Assembly: GCA_009859145.1 (NCBI GenBank)
Contig: VRVR01000060.1
Coordinates: 62,001-126,000, forward strand
Length of the DNA: 64,000 bases
Reading direction: 5' to 3'
DNA from: Andalucia godoyi
Lineage: Eukaryota; Discoba; Jakobea; Jakobida; Andaluciidae
Shown: positions 10,461 to 20,242 of the stretch, in pieces
How positions within the stretch are numbered: the first letter of the stretch is position 1
How the letters are laid out: every line of letters starts with the position of its first letter
Program-made: the position numbers and the translations under genes
The notes under the pieces: model-generated
What the model saw: only the letters and a program-made list of their open reading frames with translations
What the model was told of the DNA's origin: nothing
The model's database searches: none

Positions 10461-13400
10461 TTACTCTAAATTTCGAATCTCGCGGACATCCAGCCGCTTC
10501 CACGACTGCCGATTGGCCCGAACCGCTAAGGACTGAACGAACCGACAGTGTTTGAGCACCTGTGCTAGCGAAGCGGCATTCGCGAGTCTTCGATCTTCGT
10601 TATCTTCCAACCACAGTGCATAGGCCGTTCGGATTGCGGAGAAAGGCGTTTCCATGAAATCTTCCGTTTCGTCTTTCACGTACGAGACGAGGAATCTGTG
10701 AAACATGTTTTGAGATTCTTTGACAACCCCTCGAGGATTTTGTTCTCTGAAGTCGACTTCGGCGTGTGCAGGAACGTCCCGAGCGGGTGCGGCGTGTCGT
10801 TGTTGGAATGCGTACCCAGAAAGATGCTCTTCGACAAAATGATCAGGAAACTCCGTCTGAAACTGCAGAACGATCTCATCGTCTGTCCACTGAGAAGTGC
10901 AACGACCTTTTTTGAATTCAGTGCACAACGGAATCCGGTCGATGCTGCCATCCGATGTTTCAAGTTGATGTTGCACAAATGATCTGACAAACTTGCGCGG
11001 TCGGAAATAGTCCAAAGTTTCTTGAGACTCGCGCTCCTCGATCCTGATTGACGCGGAATATCGCTGTCTCAAGAGTTGGAGGAACGTACACCAATGCGGC
11101 TCTGCCAGGCAATTCTCACCGATGCGATTCGCGAGCATACTCTTCTCAAGATTGCTCCATTCACCCGGAGGATTCACAGCTTTATCGGTGACCCGAAACA
11201 CGTGCAATCGACGCCTCCAAACTCCTTCATGATCCTTGAACAGAGGCGGCACCGAATCGCAAATGAGAACGAACATGCAAGACAATTCTTTGCAGTCTTT
11301 CACGAGATCATGCAGGGTCTTTGCTCGTTCAGCACTCACGAATACCACTCTAGCGCCGCGCAGTTGGGAAAGTATCGTTTTCTCGTTGCTACGGCCATCG
11401 AACTTTGGGAGGTCTTTGGCGTACGGTCCCAAGCAATTCGCAAGAAAGGATACGAAGCTCTGTGTATGGATTCCGCCGCCGAGCAGACACAAGACATGGG
11501 ATGCCACATCCTCCTGCGCAAACAACGACATGCAAAACAATTGCAGTACGGAATTCATCGCTCGTTCGTCCGAGAATAAAGACGTCAGCCACGGTTGCAC
11601 AAATCGACGCAATTCGCGGGAATCGTCGAAATCGTAGTCCGTCGAAATCAGGATAAAGTCTTCCGAAACTCCCACGCGCTCAATTGCGACGACCTCTTCC
11701 TGTGCTCGAAGCAAGCAGTTTCGGAAAGAGACCACGTTCTTTGAAAACGATCGCTCGAGCTGAAAATCTTTGCGCTGGAAGTACGATTGAAGCGTTGTCT
11801 TCATCTTTTTCGTTCTGTCAAAGGGGTTTGCTGGATACCAGCGATTTTGACGGTCACCTTTCGATCTTACTAAAGCTTCAAAACCGGACAAAACATCACA
11901 CAGGCCATCCCAGCCACTGGCTACCCACCGATGCTCTTTGTACTCGTACCAGATATTATCGTGGAACACGAACCGATCACAGTAAGCAAGAAAGAACGCC
12001 TTCGCACCACTATCCACATCCATAGGAAGATGAACGAGATGCAACATCGCCAAGTTCACCGACCAACGCTCGAACAAATCACGACTGGATTCCCTAAAAA
12101 GCGAGATCAGCGACCGTGCTGTGTAGCCCTTTATCGTCGAATACTCCCAGAATTCATCTTCGGAGTCCGCGCTAAAACAACGGGTATACAACGCACAGCT
12201 CTCTTCTTTCGAACACGAACAATGCGCAAGATACGCTGCAATTCGTGAACGGGAGAGGTATGCCGCATCACTCTTCCCGACGGAATCCAACATGAACTTC
12301 AAAGCCGTGATTTTCAGTTCAATGGTTTGTGTGGAAGTATTCAGTACCATCCAATTGGCTAGCGTTTCTTTTGTTGGCAACGAGGTGTTTTGCGCCAAAT
12401 CAGCCGTAGGCTTCCACGGCATCACCGCCATACCATCGCGTTTGTCGTTTTTGCCATATCCACACCCGGTCGACACGGCAAATGGAAGATAACGGAGATC
12501 TTTGTCAAATGACTCGGGGGTGTGTTTGCCCTTGCAATTCACCAAATTCAAGGAGCAATGCTTGCTGGGCTTGCACACAGAGAAAGCTTCTGGATTCTCG
12601 TTTCCACTTGCATCGAAAGCAACGGCTTTGGTCCACATGCGTTCCGGTGACGTGACCTTCGATCCAAAAACAGGAAACGTGTCCTCGGATACCAGCCACT
12701 CAATCGTACCAGACAAGTCCGAGTGTGTTTTCAACATAGACAACACAGCGGCTACGATCTCGTTGCACTTCATGGGCACATTCGGAAAATGAACGGCGAA
12801 AAACGCGTCTTCGTCCCCAGTCAACACAAAACACACGACCGATGGAAACTTGTCAGAAAGAAAACGTTGCAGAACGCGCACCACTCGCTTTTGCACATCA
12901 GCAACATTGCTGGCGTCCGGGGTCTTGATCCGAAACGTCAGTCGCAACAGCGTTGCCGGTTCTCGAAACACAATCTGCTTGCGTTGTTCATCGGACAATT
13001 TGCAATAAGCAACAAACACATCGCGCTCCGTTTCTGGATGCAGATATCCAGCTTTCCCGTTAATAGTGAACCATCGAGGGTGATACACGAACTCCTGATG
13101 GTTGGCATCCTCCCCGATTAAAACATTGATAACACTGCGATCTCGCAGATTGAACTCGCAGGCTTTCACGAATTTTTGGAGCGCAGCATCTCCGTCTGCG
13201 CCGTGCGAAGGTGGCGGATGAATATCGATGATTTGAACATTGCCGGCGCACTCTGGTTTGTGGTTTGCACGCGTAGAAACGGCAAAAACAATACCGGCAG
13301 GAGCACGCTCCCGCGTGGCTCCATCCCGCGGCTGAGAGAGCGCCTCTGCAAGAGTCTCGACCTGTTCGAAGCGGCGAGGAACCTCAACATCAACTGAAAC

Positions 13401-13532
13401 GACTGGGGTTCCTAAAGACAAAGTCGGAAGCTTTTCTTTGTCGCCACCGTCGAGGAGTTCTGCATTCGCTGAACCGCGAAATCCTGAAACGGAAACGTGA
13501 TTTTTGGCGGGAAGGAGGGACGGATCGGTCAT
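10461..13532 (-). CDS. Degenerate D5-like primase-helicase paralogue (copy B)
   Basis: The first ATG preceding recognisable protein is at 13532 (1023 residues); the frame is open 180 nt further upstream in Lys-rich, less likely sequence. Residues ~245-295 contain AEP-primase-like strands (AVHFPNV, then FPVFGSK resembling the R-M-x-G-S-K of D5 primases). A D5_N-type segment follows (WYEYKEHRWV, ~525). Near residue 685 LLGGGIHTQSF replaces the Walker A G-x-N-G-K-S, followed by the family's FLANCLGPYAKDLP and LRGARVVFVSAE. A Pox_D5-like winged helix closes the protein (IRTAYALWL ... SWKRLDV). All landmarks are in order, but the catalytic lysine is absent. It is probably derived from a replicative primase-helicase and no longer hydrolyses ATP. 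Confidence 0.7.
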   Translation of the reverse strand: MTDPSLLPAKNHVSVSGFRGSANAELLDGGDKEKLPTLSLGTPVVSVDVEVPRRFEQVETLAEALSQPRDGATRERAPAGIVFAVSTRANHKPECAGNVQIIDIHPPPSHGADGDAALQKFVKACEFNLRDRSVINVLIGEDANHQEFVYHPRWFTINGKAGYLHPETERDVFVAYCKLSDEQRKQIVFREPATLLRLTFRIKTPDASNVADVQKRVVRVLQRFLSDKFPSVVCFVLTGDEDAFFAVHFPNVPMKCNEIVAAVLSMLKTHSDLSGTIEWLVSEDTFPVFGSKVTSPERMWTKAVAFDASGNENPEAFSVCKPSKHCSLNLVNCKGKHTPESFDKDLRYLPFAVSTGCGYGKNDKRDGMAVMPWKPTADLAQNTSLPTKETLANWMVLNTSTQTIELKITALKFMLDSVGKSDAAYLSRSRIAAYLAHCSCSKEESCALYTRCFSADSEDEFWEYSTIKGYTARSLISLFRESSRDLFERWSVNLAMLHLVHLPMDVDSGAKAFFLAYCDRFVFHDNIWYEYKEHRWVASGWDGLCDVLSGFEALVRSKGDRQNRWYPANPFDRTKKMKTTLQSYFQRKDFQLERSFSKNVVSFRNCLLRAQEEVVAIERVGVSEDFILISTDYDFDDSRELRRFVQPWLTSLFSDERAMNSVLQLFCMSLFAQEDVASHVLCLLGGGIHTQSFVSFLANCLGPYAKDLPKFDGRSNEKTILSQLRGARVVFVSAERAKTLHDLVKDCKELSCMFVLICDSVPPLFKDHEGVWRRRLHVFRVTDKAVNPPGEWSNLEKSMLANRIGENCLAEPHWCTFLQLLRQRYSASIRIEERESQETLDYFRPRKFVRSFVQHQLETSDGSIDRIPLCTEFKKGRCTSQWTDDEIVLQFQTEFPDHFVEEHLSGYAFQQRHAAPARDVPAHAEVDFREQNPRGVVKESQNMFHRFLVSYVKDETEDFMETPFSAIRTAYALWLEDNEDRRLANAASLAQVLKHCRFVQSLAVRANRQSWKRLDVREIRNLE

Positions 13533-14858
13533 TTTTTGCTTGGACGGATTTTTTCTTTTTTGGTTCCCGACTTGGGATAGAAGCAGAAAAAAATAGTTTT
13601 TGGATGTGGGTTTTTTTTTCCTGGAAATTTGCTCGTTGACGCGATTTGACGCAAGACGTTTTTTTGGGAATTTGATGGGCGATGACAAAAAAGCAGCGTT
13701 TGGTTCACCCAATCAACTTCGGCATTTGCAAACTGCGACTCAAGGAAAACTCAAGTAATCGGAGGTGCCAGGCGGCCGTAGACGATCTGTTGGGCGAGGA
13801 CGAATTCGAAAACAGCGTCGCAGAATCTGCGTAGGACAGCAAAATCAAGCTTGAGACCTGAGGCTGCAAATGATTGCCTCTCTTAACGGATTTAGGGTGC
13901 AGATTCAGCGACCGTTGGCGCGCTGCTCTCAACAAAGGACCAAACAAGTAATTACTTGAATTGCGAAAAGAACGGCAGATGGAAGAAATGAAAATCCGCA
14001 GTTTGGACGATTTTACTTGGAACAATTGCAAAACCAGGGGGTTTTTTGTGGAGTAAGCGTATATTGTTTCTCCTACGAAATTTGCAGCTGTGCAAAACAC
14101 CGTCGATGTCAGTAACATGTGAATCGCTTTTCATTCATTCTTTGATAGAACGCGTATTCCGCTGCGAAACTCCACGCACTTTGGGCTGTTGTCTCTTATG
14201 AAAAGAGTTCTCTGTCTCACAGAAGTCAACGTGACTCCACCATTGTCAACCGCAAATCGTTGAATCTTTCGTGTATCGCCACGCTGCTGGAAAGGAGTCG
14301 TACATTGTATCCGACAGAATCCGAGCGGGAATATTGAACAACGATACAATGCATTTTCGTAAACAACAAACAAAAAGACGATCGGTGTATCTCCGGGTTG
14401 ACTCAATCGACTCAACTGCAGAACTTAACGGTCATTCCAAGCTCTTCTTGTATAAATATTGGATTTTCTTTTCGTTTCGTCTTCTTTTTATTCTTTTTCT
14501 TTCAACGTCTTCGACAAACAACTTTCTCAGTAGGAACCAAACGTTTGTTTGCAGAAGATGAACAATGCGAATACGATGTTTGATCTTGGAAGGACTTCCA
14601 AACATGGTCCAATTTGCATGCTCCGACGTTTGACGATCGACTCGAAGTTGATCGCCGAAGACCAGTTGATTTTGTTAAGCTAATTAGCAATCGTTGTTGA
14701 TTCAGCAGCCCTTAACCCTACATCGATGAATGGCACAGAAATGTCAATCGCGTTCTGAAATTCTTCAGTTTCCTACTTTCTAACTTCTTTTTACTTGTTG
14801 TGAATCCTATTTTTTCTTTTTCTTTCTATCATTCCATCTTTATCCACCTCCAAAAAAA
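13533..14858. other. 1.3-kb intergenic region without a supported gene
   Basis: It contains short frames on both strands (for example 13705-14118 and 14131-14415, both minus) with low-complexity composition and no motif. Its right end is a T/C-rich tract immediately before the ATG at 14859, likely the leader of that gene. Confidence 0.5.
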
Positions 14859-15224
14859 ATGCCCACTCGTTCGAAAACAGCAACAGGTCAGTTTCTGGTT
14901 TTATTCGTTTCTCCAACCGGCGAATGCTACCACAAGTCTGCGGACTGCGGCCCTGCAAAGAAGATGGCTCCTCGATCCAAGGAAGCTTGTGAAAAAGAAA
15001 ACCTCCGTCCTTGCAAAAAGTGTTTTAAACAGTCGAAGACCAAACCGGAGACCGCAAAGGATGTCACGGTCTTCAAATCCGAGACTGGTAAGTGCTATCA
15101 TCACGGCGACCACTGCGGAAAGTCCGATAAGATGAAGGCCATTCCGTTGAAACAAGCTCTTGCAGAGAATTTATCTCGTTGCAAAGGCAATTGTAAGAAA
15201 GCATGGGCTTCTCTGAAGAATTAG
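14859..15224 (+). CDS. Small protein with two Ada-like zinc-binding repeats
   Basis: 121 residues. Two tandem modules share the pattern S-x-T-G-x-C-Y-H-x4-C ... R-C/P-C-x-x-C: first CYHKSADCGPAKKM ... LRPCKKC, second CYHHGDHCGKSDKM ... LSRCKGNC. The H-x4-C plus C-x-x-C (or C-x3-C) ligand set resembles the Ada N-terminal metal-binding fold found attached to nucleases and repair proteins. The protein is very basic, consistent with nucleic-acid binding. The same module is repeated in the convergent gene at 15381-17456, so the two probably share origin or act together. A pyrimidine-rich leader followed by CAAAAAAA precedes the ATG. Confidence 0.8.
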   Translation: MPTRSKTATGQFLVLFVSPTGECYHKSADCGPAKKMAPRSKEACEKENLRPCKKCFKQSKTKPETAKDVTVFKSETGKCYHHGDHCGKSDKMKAIPLKQALAENLSRCKGNCKKAWASLKN

Positions 15225-15345
15225 GGCAAACTGTCTCCACATTGATCATGTGAATTAGTCAACTTTGAATGTTGCATGTTTGCAATCTTGCATTGCAATG
15301 GTCCTCTGTGCACACACTTTCCCTTTCTTCCGATCAAAAAAAAGT

Positions 15346-15351
15346 AATAAA
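15346..15351 (+). terminator. AATAAA-like polyadenylation signal
   Basis: AATAAA lies ~120 nt past the stop of the 14859 gene, just after an A8 run. It is consistent with a eukaryote-like 3' end but is a short, common motif. Confidence 0.3.
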
Positions 15352-15380
15352 CCGTCGAGTTTTTGTGCGTTTGTGGCTGC

Positions 15381-17456
15381 TTATATATTTTTCTCCCTTC
15401 GTGACGCACGGCAACAGCGCAGACAGGCACGGAATCTCTCATTAGCTGCAGTGAATTTTAATTGCACTGCGTCTCTTCCTGCACACGACTTCAGTACGTG
15501 GTAACAATGTCCTTTTCCAGAAGAAGCGATATAGACAATATCACCAATTTCTTGACCAATGTTAACATCCAAATCTTTTGCTTCCGTTCTAGCGCTTCGT
15601 GCAGCGCACTGACGACAAACCTTCAAATTTTTCGAAATCGCTTTCGCAATCGCCATGCTCTTCCTCATTTCTGAGTCACTACCGCAGTCAGCAAAAAGGT
15701 GGAAAAGATCGTCGGAAGAACCAATGTGCACAACGGTCTCATCAGATAATTTCGGAACAAAGTCTTCATGTCTTGAAGATAAAAAATCCATTCCTGATTT
15801 TGCAACAGGAATTGTCCGTGATTTTTGGGAATCTTGTTGAACGCAACATCTCGAGCAAGGCCGCAATCCGAGGGATTTTGCGTCAGACTCCAGTAATGCC
15901 ACCATATCGGATGCACGACCGCAAGAAGGTTTCCCATGGTAACATTTTCCAGTTCGCGAAACGAATACTTGGACATCCTCCGTGGCTCTGCTCTTTGGCT
16001 CTAGTTTTTCACTGCGATACGCAACAAAATTTAAATGAACCACCGCCAAATCATGCATGTCGCATATTACGCAAGGTTTTTGTCCGCATGATGCTGCGGC
16101 GGTCCACGTTGTCTCTGACATTTCGTACGCCATTGTACATTCCGATTTCGCATGGAAGCACAATCCATGCGGCAAAGAGTAAACACGAGCATCTGCAGAT
16201 TGTAAATTTGCACACTGGTCTGGAACTGCGTGTGTATGCGATGGGTGCATTCCGTTAAAGTGTGCACTGTGAGGAGTGTTACACATCCGACACAGCCCCA
16301 ATTGCCAGCAATCGTCTGCAAACTTGACGACCTTCCCGTCATTGCGCCTTTTCCACGGTTTGTTCGAAGATCGAAACTCGCACATGCGAAACTCGGAGCG
16401 GCAAGCGTTCGTTCTAGGATGTTCTGGAAGCAAATTTGACGGCAAACAGGGCCCTCCGTCGGCCGCATCTACAATATGCCCAAGTTCCCAGCCACCATTT
16501 TGCAACTTCGTTTTTGACATTGTACCAAAAATCTGTCGCCAAAGGGAAGCGCCCTTCGCAGCGTCGCCTAGGTCGTTCGACGAAGAAGGACTACTTGCTT
16601 CTGAAGATTCGCTGTCGGACTCCGAACTTTGGCTAATTAATTCTGAAGACTCAGTGTCGGACTCGGAACAATTAATTCTACTTTCAGCCGCAGTGGACGA
16701 CGACTCTGAATACTCGCTTTTCTTATTACGCCCAAAACAATCAAATGAGATTAAATATCCGAAATGATCCTGGCGAACAATTCGATCCGGATCAGTAATA
16801 TTTGTGCAGTTCTCGAGAAGCCAATGCTGAATTGAGTTCCCTTTTGAAAAGACTGACTGGCGATGATACATGCTGGCACGAAGCTTGGACATTCGAATAT
16901 TCCTCTGGGCTCGTGTCTCTCGGGTGCAATCGGAGTCCGTGTCCTCCGACGGAATTTTAAGAACTCCTCTTTCTCTTTCTTCTTCAAAAGCTTTCTGCAA
17001 CATCAACTGTACCTCGTTCTCCGAAAACTGTCGAGACCCGGTGACCGGATAGACCACAGCAAACACTACAGAAGGAACAATGGAACGTCGGTGTTTTGAT
17101 ATCAGAGGTGCATCGGCTGGCAATTCGGAGAACGTTATATTCGTTCCTTCTTGAGCTGTTGAACTCAAAAATAAACGAAATTCGAATTCGTCATATCCAA
17201 CCTCCCACATCTCTGATATTTTGGCGCGAACTGCAAATGGTCGCTTGAGAACGGCAGAGTGTGACTTCGGAGTCACGTAAAACGAGTACAAAAATCGCAA
17301 GGCTTCAGGCACTTTTTTCGAAGGCGAGACGTACGTCACTGAAAGCCAGAGAAGACTGCCGCGACGATTCGGATAGGGCAAACAGCAACATGCGACAAAT
17401 TCGTCTTCTACACGGAGTCGCTGACTGTCGTCGTACGTGACTTGACAACCATCCAT
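15381..17456 (-). CDS. HNH nuclease fused to Ada-like zinc-binding repeats
   Basis: 691 residues. An N-terminal ~245-residue domain is unrecognised. A Ser/Glu/Asp-rich linker occupies ~245-310. An HNH-type core follows (WELGHIVDAADGGPCLPSNLLP, shown here as key residues H, N and the downstream Asn in HPRTNACRSE), around 320-390. The C-terminal ~270 residues hold about four Ada-like modules: CFHAKSEC...KPCVIC, CYHGKPSC...RPCSRC, LFHLFADC...KVCRQC and CYHVLKSC...RACLRC. HNH plus metal-binding DNA-recognition modules suggests a DNA-cleaving enzyme or conflict-type effector. It converges with the small gene at 14859, which carries the same module. Whether the catalytic His set is complete is uncertain. 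Confidence 0.7.
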   Translation of the reverse strand: MDGCQVTYDDSQRLRVEDEFVACCCLPYPNRRGSLLWLSVTYVSPSKKVPEALRFLYSFYVTPKSHSAVLKRPFAVRAKISEMWEVGYDEFEFRLFLSSTAQEGTNITFSELPADAPLISKHRRSIVPSVVFAVVYPVTGSRQFSENEVQLMLQKAFEEERERGVLKIPSEDTDSDCTRETRAQRNIRMSKLRASMYHRQSVFSKGNSIQHWLLENCTNITDPDRIVRQDHFGYLISFDCFGRNKKSEYSESSSTAAESRINCSESDTESSELISQSSESDSESSEASSPSSSNDLGDAAKGASLWRQIFGTMSKTKLQNGGWELGHIVDAADGGPCLPSNLLPEHPRTNACRSEFRMCEFRSSNKPWKRRNDGKVVKFADDCWQLGLCRMCNTPHSAHFNGMHPSHTHAVPDQCANLQSADARVYSLPHGLCFHAKSECTMAYEMSETTWTAAASCGQKPCVICDMHDLAVVHLNFVAYRSEKLEPKSRATEDVQVFVSRTGKCYHGKPSCGRASDMVALLESDAKSLGLRPCSRCCVQQDSQKSRTIPVAKSGMDFLSSRHEDFVPKLSDETVVHIGSSDDLFHLFADCGSDSEMRKSMAIAKAISKNLKVCRQCAARSARTEAKDLDVNIGQEIGDIVYIASSGKGHCYHVLKSCAGRDAVQLKFTAANERFRACLRCCRASRREKNI

Positions 17457-17549
17457 GCCAAATAGAAGAATTCTGTCTAGTGGGAAGTTCTGAACGGATT
17501 GGGAACGTTAGATTCATGTAAACCAAGAAGAAGTAGTACAAAAATCATA

Positions 17550-18325
17550 CTAGTTGCCAGCTTCGATGAAGCTTGATAATCACATCCTCCACCTTGTCTG
17601 TACTGCGAATTTCGATGCTGAACTTTTCCGAGAATACTTCCTTATGTCGATTGTCGCACGCATAGATGGAGATAGCCCGAGACGAACAGTTCATTCGCAG
17701 TAAGCTCGATCTACCAGAAAGTTTACGGACAACAGGAGCTTGCGAACTGATTTGGATTTTCTCTGCCCAAAAAGAAGTTTGGTAGTTCTAGCGTCACTTG
17801 ATCTGCTGACTTGTCCGTTCCAGTGTTTTGGCAAGCGCTCAATCCGCACGGTACAGCGGATAGTGGATGACTTCTTTGCCTTTCTTCCCATCTCGACGTT
17901 GTGTTCAATGATTTTTGGAAGTTAAGAGACTGCTGTTCCTCTTGTTCAGTTGGTCGTGAATCGCGCAGCCAAAAGGAAAAGTGGTGAAGTGGGGACTGCG
18001 GCCGGTTTCTTCCTGAATTTCTTGCAGCGCAGCTGGCAAATGACTTACGTCTGCAGATTTTGAAAATCTTCTGAGAGATGCTGGAATCATTTTTGAAAAC
18101 ATTTTTCATTTTGTTTTGTAGATTAGCGAGATTGATTCGCTGGCATGCTGCTTCAGCACGACTGGTGCAAGCATCCCAGCCCAAGCCCTCGGAAGATCGT
18201 TTTGAATGTTTGTTGGGCAGCAGAAACAATGGTGTTGATATCGCCATCGAGTTGTACTTCAAGAAGCAGCCAAAGGCTTCTGCATCAATGTTGCTTTTCC
18301 GATTGCTTGCAGGCAGTAGGCGCAA
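17550..18325 (-). pseudogene. Probable decayed coding region, left arm
   Basis: Protein-like stretches on the minus strand jump between frames: for example 18102-17905 (LQEIQEETGRSPHF), 17891-17691 (STIRCTVRIERLPKHW), then a different frame ending at the TAG at 17550 (KEVFSEKFSIEIRSTDKVEDV). No single frame covers them and no family is recognised. Multiple frameshifts in an old gene explain this best; small separate genes or splicing cannot be excluded. Confidence 0.3.
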
Positions 18326-18329
18326 GGAA

Positions 18330-19495
18330 ATCGAGGGACAGGCCGAATCTTAAACCCAGAAATAACGCGATACACCGCGGACCAAACCACCCGTTGTGTT
18401 TCGGCCACATTTTTTCGGCATTAAAAACACTTCGGCTATTCAGTAATGCTCGGTCGCGACGTGCCGCCCGCAATAAGAACTGCGAGCACAAGCGGCAAAA
18501 CCAACAGCAGCGGCGAAGCGCAGAGGGAACTCCAAGATCAATACTGCAAACGACACTGGACGTCCATGCGGCGGCGTCCAAATCATACAAGTGCGTGCGT
18601 GCATGCCGAAATGTCGACACCACAACATTTCCTTTTTCCCACACCGTCCATCATCGTCCAAACGTTGGTTTGTAAAAGCCGGACGGCGACAATTCGACAC
18701 CGTTCGTTTCCCAATGAAGACGAACCGCGAAGACGCAAAGCTGTGATAACCGACCATGTGCGGTCCCACCGTCAGCCACATCGCGCACATTGTTCAAACA
18801 AGTTCGCTGGATTTCAAAAGATGCTGCGCGAGGCACAATTCCAAGTTGCAAAAAGGATGCAAGTCTGCAAGAACTTTCTTCTTCTGTTAACCTGACTGCG
18901 ATTTCAAGAAGAAATATATCAGTGCTCCCAATTTTGGAGTTGCATTGATAATGCACAATGCGAATGGACAGAACAATGAACAAGAATGCTTTCTTGGAGA
19001 GTGGTCGACGAACATTCGGCGTTTCCTGCAGGTTGCAGTGAAATTAAACATTGTAATTAAAGCGATTACAAGCTTGGATTTTCGGGTTTCAACAGTAATT
19101 GGACGAACGAATCGAGTCCAAACAGCGCAAGATTAAAGTGATTCTTCAACGTCCACAAGGATTTTCCAGCTCTTTACTTCTCCTTTCTCGAAGTCGTTGG
19201 GAAAGCATGCACAACTATTTTACGAAGCATGTGCGAGCGCAGGACCGATGTTGGACGCCAAACTTTTGACAAGCATTTCGACGACGACGACCGCGAGCGC
19301 GAGTGCGACCGCGAGTGCGAGTGCACGACACAATCTTCGCATGCTTTTCTTCTGACTGTTCTGAAAACTGCGAGATTCAACAGCTTCGATACACTGACCG
19401 ACCCGTCGCTGTTGTTGTGCTGTTTCCAGTTGCGCGCTGTTCGCTTGCCAGATCCCAATTCAACATTGTGCTGCTTTGACATTCAAACTCGTTCT
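18330..19495. other. No supported gene; contains a short GC-rich simple repeat
   Basis: Overlapping short frames only. At ~19281-19326 there is an imperfect hexanucleotide-like repeat (CGCGAG/TGCGAC) that would encode Ser-Arg-His repeats on the minus strand. The mirrored interval is 62116-63281. Confidence 0.5.
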
Positions 19496-19741
19496 TTATT
19501 TGTCCTTCCACCAATATTTAGTTACTTCGTAATTCTTGTTGCAGAATTGGAGTTTTGCAAATCCCAACTGTTTCAGTATTGCACGCACTGCTTTCCTTTC
19601 CTCTCGTGACACCGTGGATGTTCCGTAGCAGAAAGCCATGATTTCAGCATTTTTGAGGCCTATAATCGACTTACTGCTGTCTAGAGTGCTGATGAATTGC
19701 TGGACTTTCTGGAGCAATTGCTGATCGTTGATGGATTCCAT
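19496..19741 (-). CDS. Stand-alone winged-helix protein resembling a D5/VirE C-terminal domain, left copy
   Basis: 81 residues from the ATG at 19741; the frame is open slightly further but without another ATG. The C-terminal half (REERKAVRAILKQLGF ... VTKYWWKDK) follows the same pattern as the end of the D5-like protein at 7442-10144 (TRILKGIGW ... AGWAKI): a helix, a short basic helix L-K-x-L/I-G-F/W, a wing, then a terminal W. This suggests a small DNA-binding protein derived from a primase-helicase tail. The N-terminal half is helical and unassigned. It shares its strand with the small ORF at 19876-20100. Confidence 0.6.
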   Translation of the reverse strand: MESINDQQLLQKVQQFISTLDSSKSIIGLKNAEIMAFCYGTSTVSREERKAVRAILKQLGFAKLQFCNKNYEVTKYWWKDK

Positions 19742-19875
19742 TTGTTTTTTTGCAGTAATCGTTTTGTGCGTCACCAATATAATCCGTGTGAGTTTTTTTA
19801 AAATTTTTGAATCTAACTTTTCGGTCTGGAATCAACGGATGCGCCCTGCGGAGCTTCTTATTTCCACGGCTTGGA

Positions 19876-20100
19876 TCATCGGATGCGCATCCGCGTTTGC
19901 AAGCGGAAATCCGCAAGTTGGCTTGACCAAAACACCGAAACCGCGGTCGTCTTTAGGGATCCGCCGTGGGTCCGAGGAACCTTCTTGGAGTCTCTGCGTC
20001 GCAACAGGACCAAATCATCGTTCGCACATTGTTGAAAACGCAAGTTTTCAGAGATCCTTGCCATACCACCTACAAAGGAGGTCCTACCCTTGGCGGCCAT
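19876..20100 (-). CDS. Small hypothetical ORF divergent from the recombinase, left copy
   Basis: 74 residues, basic, with an ATG in good context (GATCATGGCC). It starts 142 bp from the recombinase start on the other strand, so the two could share a control region. No motif is recognised; an overlapping frame on the plus strand is also open, so coding status is doubtful. Confidence 0.3.
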   Translation of the reverse strand: MAAKGRTSFVGGMARISENLRFQQCANDDLVLLRRRDSKKVPRTHGGSLKTTAVSVFWSSQLADFRLQTRMRIR

Positions 20101-20242
20101 GATCGACCTTTTGTAATTTTACAATTCTGCAGGAACGGGCGCGTCTTCAAATCCAGCACGAAAAACGCCTGGCGCTTCTGCGACGACGCGCAACTCTAGA
20201 AGCGTGGAAGCAACAAAGGGCACATAAACAAAATAAACTTCA

